From a virus: DNA of 25,324 bases. The DNA lies in the IMG/VR virus record IMGVR_UViG_3300037584_000937, positions 1-25,324 of that record, one strand, 5' to 3'. The translations under genes and the position numbers were made by a program. Positions 1-5,267 of the stretch are shown here, piece after piece. The notes under the pieces were generated by a model. That model was not told the DNA's origin and did no database searches. It saw nothing but the letters and a program-made list of their open reading frames with translations. The stretch's first letter is position 1, and each line of letters opens with the position of its first letter.

Positions 1-434
1 GTAGCTTCTTCTCTATCCATACCATCTGCGTCTTGCGATACAAGATTAAAATGAATGCATTGATCCAGATGAAATATACTTCTATTAGAATAGTAGCTAC
101 TCCTACCATCAAATGTACTTTTAAATGAGTCATTCTCTTTATCCTTGAAGTCCTCAAGTTTCAGATCAGGTACTTGTTTGTTATGAGGCAGTCCTGTGTT
201 GTTCCACCTATTTCTATCACTTATCTCACGCATAGCATTTATCTGGTCTTGTGGTGTGTGTGATGTGATATAACGATTTGCCACATTGTACGCATTGCGA
301 TACGCATTATCCCATTGACTTTTGTTTGTGTCATAGGTTTCTTTGTAGTCGCTTGGTAGACTGTGGATAGTTTTCAAAGCATGTGGGAGAATTACATTCT
401 CTTTGATGTCTTTGTCTATCAATGTTTTTGCCAT
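1..434 (-). CDS. Hypothetical phage protein, 3' end beyond the left edge
   Basis: An open reading frame runs leftward from ATG at 434 to the window edge without a stop, giving about 144 visible codons. It begins MAKTLIDKDIKENVILPH. A Shine-Dalgarno AAGGAGT lies at 441-447, six bases before the ATG, and a sigma70-like promoter (470-498) lies further upstream, so the start is well supported. The visible part is hydrophilic and rich in Asp, Asn, Lys and Ser, with no membrane segment or metal motif. I do not recognise the family. It is divergent from the early plus-strand genes and shares their control region, so early expression is likely. Its C-terminus is not visible. Confidence 0.8.
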   Translation of the reverse strand, partial: MAKTLIDKDIKENVILPHALKTIHSLPSDYKETYDTNKSQWDNAYRNAYNVANRYITSHTPQDQINAMREISDRNRWNNTGLPHNKQVPDLKLEDFKDKENDSFKSTFDGRSSYYSNRSIFHLDQCIHFNLVSQDADGMDREEA

Positions 435-469
435 AAGTTTACTCCTTTTGTTGGCGTTGATATGTCCTT

Positions 470-498
470 AGTATATGGTATTCGTACACATATGTCAA
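470..498 (-). promoter_or_regulatory. Leftward sigma70-like promoter
   Basis: On the minus strand, TTGACA (complement of 493-498) and TATACT (complement of 470-475) are separated by 17 bp. The predicted transcription start near 463 gives a leader of about 30 nt containing the ribosome binding site of the gene starting at 434. The match is 6/6 and 5/6 to consensus. Confidence 0.75.
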
Positions 499-520
499 GG
501 TGTGTAAGTGCTTGACATAT
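490..520. promoter_or_regulatory. Inverted repeat spanning both -35 boxes, candidate operator
   Basis: ATATGTCAAG at 490-499 is the exact reverse complement of CTTGACATAT at 511-520, with an 11-bp centre. Each arm contains one -35 box. Part of the symmetry follows simply from having two TTGACA boxes facing away from each other; the extra four matched bases per arm go beyond that and could mark a dimeric regulator site controlling both directions. Confidence 0.45.
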
Positions 521-539
521 ATAGATAAATGCTTATAAT
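512..539 (+). promoter_or_regulatory. Rightward sigma70-like early promoter
   Basis: TTGACA at 512-517 and TATAAT at 534-539 match consensus perfectly, with a 16-bp spacer. Transcription should start near 546, immediately before the ATG at 547. It drives the early plus-strand genes and is back to back with the leftward promoter; the two -35 boxes are 13 bp apart. Confidence 0.85.
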
Positions 540-546
540 GGTGAGT

Positions 547-708
547 ATGTTCAATAAAACTTTTTATACAACTGTTAATCCTTATTGGGTAGAGCAAGCA
601 AAAATTCGCAATCTCAATACAGAGAAGAAAAGACAGGCTTGGCTAAAAAGTAAACAAAACAAGGAGTTAAAAAATGACACAAGAACTAGACAAGAACGGA
701 AAACCTAA
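547..708 (+). CDS. Possible leaderless small protein, 53 aa
   Basis: The ATG at 547 lies one base after the predicted transcription start of the promoter at 512-539 and has no Shine-Dalgarno sequence. The frame stays open for 53 codons to TAA at 706-708, overlapping the next gene by 35 bp and covering its ribosome binding site. The product starts MFNKTFYTTVNPYWVEQAK, then becomes strongly basic and polar. It resembles no family I know. Two other ATGs in the window sit at the same place relative to strong promoters, which supports translation. The alternative is a plain 5' leader with a chance open frame. Confidence 0.4.
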   Translation: MFNKTFYTTVNPYWVEQAKIRNLNTEKKRQAWLKSKQNKELKNDTRTRQERKT

Positions 709-1195
709 GCTCTACTGTGCAAACTGTGGTAAGCGAATGCACTACACATATACACAGCAATGGTTTGGTACAAATGGCGTTAAGACTTACCACTATTACA
801 GTCTACAAAATAGTGGTCAAGTGTATGCTACAAGACAAGAAGCAGAAGCACGACTTAGAGAACTAGAAAGCGAAGGACATGACTATCGTGGCTATGATGG
901 AAATAGTAATCAACCACTAAAAGTATCAGTAATGGAAAGATGGCAACAACCAGATACATACTATGTCGAATACACTGAAGTTGTAGGTGAGGCAGTACCT
1001 TTTCAATTTCATTCTCAAGACTGTATGATGTCGTTTCTACAACGAGTAGATATAATACAGCAGATACTTCCTATCGTAGAAGCTAACAGAGCCGAGCCTA
1101 TCATACCTGCCAAACAACCTAGAAAGCCACGAAAGGTTAAGGTAGACTTACCAGACTATGATGCTATGAGTAAAAGATTGGGGGACTTACTATGA
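674..1195 (+). CDS. Hypothetical early protein with a CxxC pair
   Basis: This 173-aa protein starts at an ATG with AAGGAG (661-666) seven bases upstream. Near the N-terminus is a CANC motif (C15, C18) followed by GKRMH, like half of a zinc ribbon; a later FHSQDC could supply other ligands, but a full four-ligand set is not obvious. The middle is rich in Tyr, Gln and Glu. The C-terminal 35 residues are basic and proline-rich (KQPRKPRKVKV), which could bind nucleic acid. The stop overlaps the next start (ATGA). I do not recognise the family; as one of the first genes after the early promoter, a host-takeover or regulatory role is only a guess. Confidence 0.8.
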   Translation: MTQELDKNGKPKLYCANCGKRMHYTYTQQWFGTNGVKTYHYYSLQNSGQVYATRQEAEARLRELESEGHDYRGYDGNSNQPLKVSVMERWQQPDTYYVEYTEVVGEAVPFQFHSQDCMMSFLQRVDIIQQILPIVEANRAEPIIPAKQPRKPRKVKVDLPDYDAMSKRLGDLL

Positions 1196-1377
1196 GTCAA
1201 GATTTAGTATTTGAGTACGACTCTGACATGGGGTACGAATGGAACTTCGACAAGTGGTATCGTTGGAACTGTCGTGAGAAACGAATGTACCGAGAGAAAG
1301 AATACACTAGAGAAGAAGCCCGTAAAGTATTCGATAAGATATACCCAACGGCTAAAGTAATTACTGCTGGTCAATGA
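1192..1377 (+). CDS. Small hypothetical early protein, 61 aa
   Basis: The start overlaps the previous stop as ATGA, typical of translational coupling, and its own stop overlaps the next start in the same way. The product is small and highly charged, with many aromatic residues (five Trp/Tyr in the stretch YEWNFDKWYRW), then an Arg/Glu-rich helix. There is no signal peptide or membrane segment. I do not recognise it. Tight coupling on both sides makes it a real gene despite its size. Confidence 0.7.
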   Translation: MSQDLVFEYDSDMGYEWNFDKWYRWNCREKRMYREKEYTREEARKVFDKIYPTAKVITAGQ

Positions 1378-1556
1378 CAGATATTGTCATGATCATATGG
1401 TTAGTCACAGAGAATGTCACATTCCTTCTTCCAGAAGGTGTGACTTGTGACGACCAATACAAATACTTAGAAGAAATAGAACGCATAACATACGACATAC
1501 CATATACATACCTTGACGGAGTTCAAATGATAGGGTATGTTTGTGGTATCTTATAA
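1374..1556 (+). CDS. Small hypothetical early protein, 60 aa
   Basis: This frame starts within the preceding stop (ATGA). The N-terminal third is hydrophobic (IVMIIWLVTENVTFLL), the rest acidic and tyrosine-rich. The hydrophobic segment is too interrupted for a confident membrane call. The family is unknown. The following gene has its own ribosome binding site just after this stop. Confidence 0.6.
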   Translation: MTDIVMIIWLVTENVTFLLPEGVTCDDQYKYLEEIERITYDIPYTYLDGVQMIGYVCGIL

Positions 1557-1573
1557 ACAAACAGGAGAAACTT

Positions 1574-1792
1574 ATGGAACTTTCAGAACTAAAGAAAGGT
1601 GATTGGGTTCGTATAGACAACGGACTTGGTGCACCAGTAAGGGCTAAACTTTTAGAATCACCCAAACAAGGCAAAGGATTTAAGAATGTAATCTTGATGG
1701 ATGTTCAAGGTCAAGATGTAGGATTATTTAATGAAGCTGGTGGTGTATACGCTAGTGATATATTGGAGAAGATAGATGACCAACAGCACTAG
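1574..1792 (+). CDS. Small hypothetical protein, 72 aa, SH3-like character
   Basis: I chose the ATG at 1574 over an in-frame upstream ATG at 1541, because AGGAG at 1563-1567 is well spaced for 1574 and the upstream start would overlap the previous gene. The product starts MELSELKKGDWVRIDNG. The KKGDWVRI pattern followed by alternating hydrophobic residues is what small beta-barrel (SH3/KOW-like) proteins look like, but no family can be named. Its end overlaps the zinc/AT-hook gene by 17 bp. Confidence 0.7.
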   Translation: MELSELKKGDWVRIDNGLGAPVRAKLLESPKQGKGFKNVILMDVQGQDVGLFNEAGGVYASDILEKIDDQQH

Positions 1793-1955
1793 AGAATGCA
1801 AAACTTGTGGCATTGTGTTTGAGATAAACAAGTGGCAAACTACTAAACAATATTGTAATGATAGTTGTAAGCCTACATTCAGACCTAATCGAGGTAAGCC
1901 TCGTGGCAGACCAAAGAACGAATGGAAGGAAGTCTTTGAGAAGTATAGTATATAG
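1776..1955 (+). CDS. Zinc-ribbon and AT-hook mini-protein, 59 aa
   Basis: ATG at 1776 is preceded by GGAG at 1765-1768, and the frame ends at TAG 1953-1955. The N-terminal half has two cysteine pairs, C8-x-x-C11 and C27-x3-C31, spaced to hold one zinc ion. The C-terminal half has KPRGRPK (residues 41-47), a canonical AT-hook core (PRGRP) that binds the minor groove of A/T-rich DNA. A minimal DNA-binding protein in the early operon of an A/T-rich phage could be a transcription or nucleoid-interfering factor; that role is inferred. The gene overlaps the previous one by 17 bp in another frame. Confidence 0.75.
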   Translation: MTNSTRECKTCGIVFEINKWQTTKQYCNDSCKPTFRPNRGKPRGRPKNEWKEVFEKYSI

Positions 1956-2017
1956 ACCCCCCTCGGAACCACAGGTTCATATAGCACGAATTTTAATTTA
2001 AGTCAAGGAAAAAATAC

Positions 2018-2137
2018 ATGAAAGACAAAAAAGAAGAAGAACAAAACAGAAAGACAGACAGGATAGTAAACATAGTTGCTATTATATCTGCAATACTAGC
2101 AGGAATACTATGGTTTTTTGGTGGAGGTGAAGAATGA
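2018..2137 (+). CDS. Single-pass membrane peptide, 39 aa
   Basis: ATG at 2018 follows AAGGA at 2005-2009, and the TGA stop overlaps the next ATG (ATGA at 2134-2137). The product has a strongly charged N-terminus (MKDKKEEEQNRKTDR), then about 18 hydrophobic residues (IVNIVAIISAILAGILWFF), then a short Gly/Glu tail. By the positive-inside rule the charged N-terminus should be cytoplasmic. It is an early membrane peptide of unknown function; superinfection exclusion or membrane remodelling are possibilities without direct evidence. Confidence 0.7.
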   Translation: MKDKKEEEQNRKTDRIVNIVAIISAILAGILWFFGGGEE

Positions 2138-2622
2138 ATATATTTTTTTTAGACAGACTACCAGAGGTATCAGCAGAAATGCTATGCGACAAACACATAC
2201 CCAAGATGTTACTTGAGACATGCCAGATGTTATCTACTGCATACCAACGACACATGGGAGAACACGAAGAACTTTATAAACCAGCATATCCCAAACACCC
2301 CATGACTATATGGACTGGAGATTCAAAGGCAAACTTTGATTGGGCATTTGATCATGCAGTAGCAATATCAAGACAGTATACTAAAAGATTTAACAATTCA
2401 CATAAGTCACACATAATACTTCAAGTGTTGGAAGATGAGTATGTGGGCATACCAGACATAGGATTTACTACACCACCACAATGTATGCCAGATGAATACA
2501 AATGTGATAACTACATAGAGGCGTACAGAAAATATTATTGGAATGAGAAAAGATATTTTGCCAAGTGGTCTAAGGGTGTAGAGGCACCTGCTTGGTGGCT
2601 TGACTTACAGTCTGTTGCATAG
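2134..2622 (+). CDS. Conserved phage protein of the MNIFxLDxxP...CDKHxxKM type
   Basis: This 162-aa protein begins MNIFFLDRLPEVSAEMLCDKH and continues with KMLLETCQMLSTAYQ. I recognise this N-terminal signature from many marine and cyanophage genomes, where it is a stand-alone protein without an established function. Conserved polar residues (D7, C18, D19, K20, H21, K24, E28) cluster in the first helices and could form an active site. The middle carries HPMTIWTGDSKANFDWAF, and the end is rich in Trp, Lys and Tyr. The start overlaps the membrane peptide's stop. The promoter for the Gp88 gene is embedded in its last codons. Confidence 0.8.
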   Translation: MNIFFLDRLPEVSAEMLCDKHIPKMLLETCQMLSTAYQRHMGEHEELYKPAYPKHPMTIWTGDSKANFDWAFDHAVAISRQYTKRFNNSHKSHIILQVLEDEYVGIPDIGFTTPPQCMPDEYKCDNYIEAYRKYYWNEKRYFAKWSKGVEAPAWWLDLQSVA

Positions 2623-2628
2623 TATTAT
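2600..2628 (+). promoter_or_regulatory. Promoter for the Gp88-family gene
   Basis: TTGACT (2600-2605) and TATTAT (2623-2628) are separated by 17 bp. The predicted transcription start coincides with the ATG at 2635, so the mRNA would be leaderless. No Shine-Dalgarno sequence precedes that ATG. The promoter lies in the 3' end of the upstream coding region. Confidence 0.75.
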
Positions 2629-2634
2629 AGTAGC

Positions 2635-3315
2635 ATGAAAAAAAATTACTCACAAATATCTTTAGACAAGATTAAAAACGGTCACACCATCTACACCAAA
2701 ACGATCAAGGTGGTGGAGTTCTATCCTTACAAAGCTCTTAAGCCTGTTATCAATAAGAAGTTAGGTAAGAAGGTGAGCAAGGGTATGCACAAGGATAGAC
2801 CTATATTCACATTAACGTTAGAGGAGAGGGCTACATGCCCTCGTACTTGTGGGCATTGGGATGATTGTTATGGCAACAACATGCCCTTTGCTCACAGGAT
2901 ATCTCATGGCAACGGGCTAGTTCACAAGCTATACACAGACCTCACAGAGATACAGAAGAAGCATGAGAAGTTTCTTGTACGACTTCATGTGCTTGGAGAT
3001 TTCTATTCAGTAGATTATGTGCAGTTCTGGGAGAGATGTCTTGCTAAGTTTCCAGGCCTTGCCATCTGGGGATATACACATTGGCACCCAGGCACAGACA
3101 TAGGAGATGAAATCAAGAGAATACGCACAGCACAATGGGATAGATTCTCAGTACGATTTTCAGATTACACCAGAGATATACTATCAGCTAACTCAGAAGA
3201 GATAGCAGAGAAAGGCATAGTGTGTCCAGAACAGACAGGCAAAGCCAAGAGCTGTGCCGATTGTGGTCTGTGTTGGTCAATGAAAAAACAATCAGTTATA
3301 TTTAAAACACATTGA
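2635..3315 (+). CDS. Gp88-family Cys-rich phage protein
   Basis: This 226-aa product resembles the 'gene product 88' family named after mycobacteriophage L5 gp88. Hallmarks visible here are C68-PRT-C72 ... C78-YG, the core RLHVLGDFYSVDYVQFW (residues 116-132), and a C-terminal C197 ... C207-A-D-C210-G-L-C213 cluster. The CxxCxxC triplet and upstream cysteines suggest an Fe-S cluster or zinc, which I infer rather than know; the family function is unestablished. The start ATG lacks a ribosome binding site and lies at the predicted transcription start. Its TGA stop is part of the -35 box of the next promoter, so the unit is cleanly separated from what follows. Confidence 0.8.
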   Translation: MKKNYSQISLDKIKNGHTIYTKTIKVVEFYPYKALKPVINKKLGKKVSKGMHKDRPIFTLTLEERATCPRTCGHWDDCYGNNMPFAHRISHGNGLVHKLYTDLTEIQKKHEKFLVRLHVLGDFYSVDYVQFWERCLAKFPGLAIWGYTHWHPGTDIGDEIKRIRTAQWDRFSVRFSDYTRDILSANSEEIAEKGIVCPEQTGKAKSCADCGLCWSMKKQSVIFKTH

Positions 3316-3340
3316 CACAGACTATCAATGATGTTATAAT
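3312..3340 (+). promoter_or_regulatory. Perfect consensus promoter before a non-coding region
   Basis: TTGACA (3312-3317), a 17-bp spacer and TATAAT (3335-3340) give an ideal sigma70 promoter. Transcription should start near 3347. Unlike the other plus-strand promoters here, no long reading frame follows; instead about 235 nt of non-coding, hairpin-rich sequence precede the gene at 3585. Confidence 0.9.
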
Positions 3341-3346
3341 ACAGCA

Positions 3347-3560
3347 TTCTTTAGGTGGGAATGGCAATACTAGTCAGCCTATAAGCCTAGAGATAGAGAT
3401 GACCAGTACAAGCCTTATGGAGTTGATCTAGCATAGTACTATGCAGAAAAGACTAAGAAACTAAACGTAAAGTTTTAGGTTTTATGGAGAGTGGCTTCTT
3501 CACATCTCGCTAGAGTGTGTACCGTATCTCTAAAATAGCACTGCGGTACACGCTCGCTTA
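3347..3560 (+). ncRNA. Candidate structured RNA or long structured leader
   Basis: All ATG frames in this stretch stop within about 10 codons. Complementary segments form five successive stems. Stem 1 pairs GGC 3363-3365 with GCC 3412-3414 and TACTAGTC 3368-3375 with GACCAGTA 3401-3408 (one A/C mismatch). Stem 2 is the perfect palindrome GCATAGTACTATGC (3431-3444). Stem 3 is CTAAAC 3461-3466 against GTTTTAG 3472-3478. Stem 4 is GAGAGTG 3487-3493 with CACATCTC 3501-3508 (one bulged base). Stem 5 is 12 bp, 3513-3524 with 3544-3555, including GTGTACCG/CGGTACAC. The 3' boundary is set at the last stem; no long T-run follows, so read-through into the next gene is likely. It may be a riboregulator, a leader or a separate small RNA. 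Confidence 0.6.
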
Positions 3561-3584
3561 TTAACAACAACAAAGGAGGCAGAA

Positions 3585-3914
3585 ATGCAACGACTAAAAC
3601 GACAAACCTTTTCAGATGAACTACATAAACTTGTAGGATCTAAAATCTTTTCAGCAAAGTTTACTAAGAAAGATGGCTCAGATAGAGTTATGAACTGTAT
3701 GCTAGGTGTAAAGAAACATCTGAGAGGTGGAGATAGAACGACAAGTAAAGAAGAGTTTATGATTGTATTTGATACAAATAAGAAACAGTATCGTAATATA
3801 AATCTACAGACTCTTGATTGGATTAAGTTCAATGGTCAGCTATATACCGTTGAGCTACAGTACAAAGGCAATCAACTAAAGCTGACACCAGCAGAGAACT
3901 TAACAGATGAGTGA
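3585..3914 (+). CDS. SH3-like (WYL_2/DUF2693-type) small protein
   Basis: This 109-aa protein starts at an ATG with a strong AAAGGAGG (3572-3579). The segment FTKKDGSDRVMNCMLGVKKHL (residues 26-46) matches, from memory, the pattern of the DUF2693/WYL_2 family of small Sm/SH3-like barrels common in phages: a KKDGS turn, a RVMN strand, then a G-V-K/KH element. The end is a predicted beta-rich segment. Such proteins are thought to bind nucleic acid, but the function here is unknown. The gene lies downstream of the structured RNA region and probably on the same transcript. Its stop overlaps the next start. Confidence 0.7.
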   Translation: MQRLKRQTFSDELHKLVGSKIFSAKFTKKDGSDRVMNCMLGVKKHLRGGDRTTSKEEFMIVFDTNKKQYRNINLQTLDWIKFNGQLYTVELQYKGNQLKLTPAENLTDE

Positions 3915-4083
3915 GGTTAAAAAAAAGATAGCTACTGGTTGGGCATTGAGTATCAACTGGCAATATGAAGATGGCACTTGGCATAACGAACTTGTTGCGG
4001 ACTTACCAGATTCAGTCGCACAAGTTGTTGATGATTTTATAACAGAACTAGAGGAGGACTACAATGACCAAACCTTACAATGA
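3907..4083 (+). CDS. Small acidic hypothetical protein, 58 aa
   Basis: ATG at 3907 overlaps the last codons of the preceding gene (ATGAGTGA), and the frame ends at TGA 4081-4083, overlapping the following gene by 20 bp. The product begins MSEVKKKIATGWALSINW, has an alternating Trp-rich strand region (WALSINWQYEDGTWHNEL) and ends in a very acidic helix. I do not recognise it. The ribosome binding site of the next gene (GAGGAGG, 4051-4057) is inside its coding sequence, consistent with a compact operon. Confidence 0.65.
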   Translation: MSEVKKKIATGWALSINWQYEDGTWHNELVADLPDSVAQVVDDFITELEEDYNDQTLQ

Positions 4084-4288
4084 ACTAGACTGGACAAAGC
4101 ATGACACAGATGATACAATATTTGTTTGTTGGAATACAGAAGATGTTAGGCAACTAAGACCAGACCTAACAGACGCAGACTGCAGAAAAGTTTTACATGC
4201 AGTCAAAGACAAACACGATGCTACTCTGGGTATATCATGGGACGTAATAGAAAGTATATCTTACGACATGTACCCGATACAAGTTTGA
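4064..4288 (+). CDS. Small phage protein of the RPDLTDxxxRxVL...HDAxxGIxWDV type
   Basis: This 74-aa product has GAGGAGG seven bases before its ATG. The pattern VRQLRPDLTDADCRKVL followed by KHDATLGISWDVIESI is one I recognise from small proteins scattered through phages and plasmids, always without a known function. It is predicted to be helical and soluble. It is the last gene of the early block; hairpins follow from 4341. Confidence 0.75.
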   Translation: MTKPYNELDWTKHDTDDTIFVCWNTEDVRQLRPDLTDADCRKVLHAVKDKHDATLGISWDVIESISYDMYPIQV

Positions 4289-4340
4289 TATGAACAAATG
4301 GTAAAACCCAAAGCTAGCTAGAGAGGTAGTGTTCGTATCA

Positions 4341-4374
4341 GGGAGCAGGTTGGTCGTTCCTGCTCCCACTTTAT
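4341..4374 (+). terminator. Strong hairpin, probable terminator of the early block
   Basis: GGGAGCAGG (4341-4349) pairs perfectly with CCTGCTCCC (4359-4367) around a 9-nt loop, followed by ACTTTAT. The 9-bp, G/C-rich stem stands out in this A/T-rich genome. The T-run is short (three T), so termination may be partial. It lies 52 bp after the last early gene. Confidence 0.6.
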
Positions 4375-4444
4375 GGGGGTGCAGGTCTGAGTACTCAAAA
4401 GCCGTTTAAACATTGCGGCCTACGGACACCCCCACCCACTTTAT
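4365..4444 (+). repeat. 10-bp direct repeat flanking the second hairpin
   Basis: CCCACTTTAT occurs at 4365-4374 and again at 4435-4444, precisely bounding the 60-bp hairpin element. The arrangement resembles either duplicated terminator tails or a target-site duplication around an inserted mini-element. Confidence 0.6.
4374..4434 (+). other. Second hairpin element with terminal inverted repeats
   Basis: TGGGGGTG (4374-4381) is the exact complement of CACCCCCA (4427-4434), closing a 45-nt interior. The interior contains the palindromes GAGTACTC and GTTTAAAC and a small GCCG/CGGC stem. It is followed by CCCACTTTAT, which repeats the sequence that follows the first hairpin. It could be a second terminator, a structured RNA, or a miniature mobile element; it is not a tRNA, because anticodon and T arms are missing. 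Confidence 0.45.
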
Positions 4445-4446
4445 CA

Positions 4447-4475
4447 TTGACAGAATAAAAAAAATATGTTATAGG
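4447..4475 (+). promoter_or_regulatory. Promoter of the replication operon
   Basis: TTGACA (4447-4452), a 17-bp spacer and TATAGG (4470-4475, 4/6 match) place the transcription start at about 4482, the A of the primase ATG. No Shine-Dalgarno sequence precedes this ATG. It is the last convincing plus-strand promoter seen before the long replication gene string. Confidence 0.65.
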
Positions 4476-4481
4476 ATTTGC

Positions 4482-5267
4482 ATGAATTACACAGACCAGA
4501 TAGAAGTTATTAAAAATTTAAGTTTAGATGAAGGGCAGTCTATAAGAATGGACTGCCCTTTTTGTATGCGTAACAATACATTCTCAATCAGCAAAGAAGA
4601 TTCAAAAGTATTATGGTATTGTTTTTCTGCATCTTGTGATGCCAAAGGTGCATTTCACACAGAGAAAACTATGCACGATATAGAGCATTATATTTATCAC
4701 AAAGACACAGACGCAAACTTTATCACACCAAAAAATTTTACATCTGCACATTCAAGTGACAGGTGTATAAACTATTTAGAACGCAACAATTGTATGACTG
4801 CATTCACAAGAGGTAAGGTGGATGTTAGATATGATCCTGCAAGAGATCGTGTTGTGTTTATGATACACAATGACAAGGATAAAATTATTGGCGGTGTTGG
4901 CAGATCATTAAACTCTGCTGTACTTCCAAAATGGTATGTGTATGGTAGTAGAAGTTATCCTTTCATATGTGGTAGTGGCGACACTGCAGTAGTCGTAGAA
5001 GACTGCGCATCAGCTTGTGCAGTATCAAATGATTATGCAGGTGTCGCCTTGATGGGTACAAGTTTACCAACAGAATACATAAGTATACTACAAAATAAAT
5101 TTGATAATATTATTGTTGCTTTAGACAGAGACGCAACATCAAAAGCATTTGACATAGCGAGAGAATTAGGATATACATCAAAGGCAAGCGTGGTCATGTT
5201 AGAAGATGACTTAAAATATTTTAAACCAGATGAGATACGAGAGATACTATGCAAGAACGACAGTTAA
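4482..5267 (+). CDS. DNA primase (zinc finger and Toprim domain)
   Basis: The 261-aa protein makes RNA primers for phage replication. Residues 25-52 form a zinc ribbon (C25-x2-C28 ... C47-x4-C52) like the T7 gp4 primase finger. A Toprim fold follows, with the catalytic Glu in VVVED (E173) and the metal-binding ALDRD motif (D215, D217). I chose the ATG at 4482, exactly at the predicted transcription start; an in-frame TTG at 4413 would begin inside the hairpin element and has no ribosome binding site. Unlike T7, where primase and helicase are fused, the helicase is a separate gene overlapping by 19 bp. Together they would act at the replication fork with the polymerase encoded next. Confidence 0.9.
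   Translation: MNYTDQIEVIKNLSLDEGQSIRMDCPFCMRNNTFSISKEDSKVLWYCFSASCDAKGAFHTEKTMHDIEHYIYHKDTDANFITPKNFTSAHSSDRCINYLERNNCMTAFTRGKVDVRYDPARDRVVFMIHNDKDKIIGGVGRSLNSAVLPKWYVYGSRSYPFICGSGDTAVVVEDCASACAVSNDYAGVALMGTSLPTEYISILQNKFDNIIVALDRDATSKAFDIARELGYTSKASVVMLEDDLKYFKPDEIREILCKNDS

Noticed and set aside
1966-1978. Small hairpin GAACC-ACA-GGTTC as a terminator.
   Set aside because: The stem is only 5 bp with a 3-nt loop and no T-run follows; it may occur by chance.
3341-3584. Retron or diversity-generating element as explanation for the structured RNA.
   Set aside because: No reverse transcriptase and no template/variable repeat pair were found in the window.
4375-4434. tRNA-like shape: 7-bp closing stem GGGGGTG/CACCCCC plus discriminator-like A.
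   Set aside because: The element is only 60 nt long, has no TpsiC arm, and the interior does not give an anticodon stem of 5 bp with a 7-nt loop.
4413-4481. Longer primase N-terminus from TTG at 4413.
   Set aside because: It would begin inside the hairpin element, has no ribosome binding site, and the promoter at 4447-4475 would then lie inside the gene; ATG 4482 fits better.
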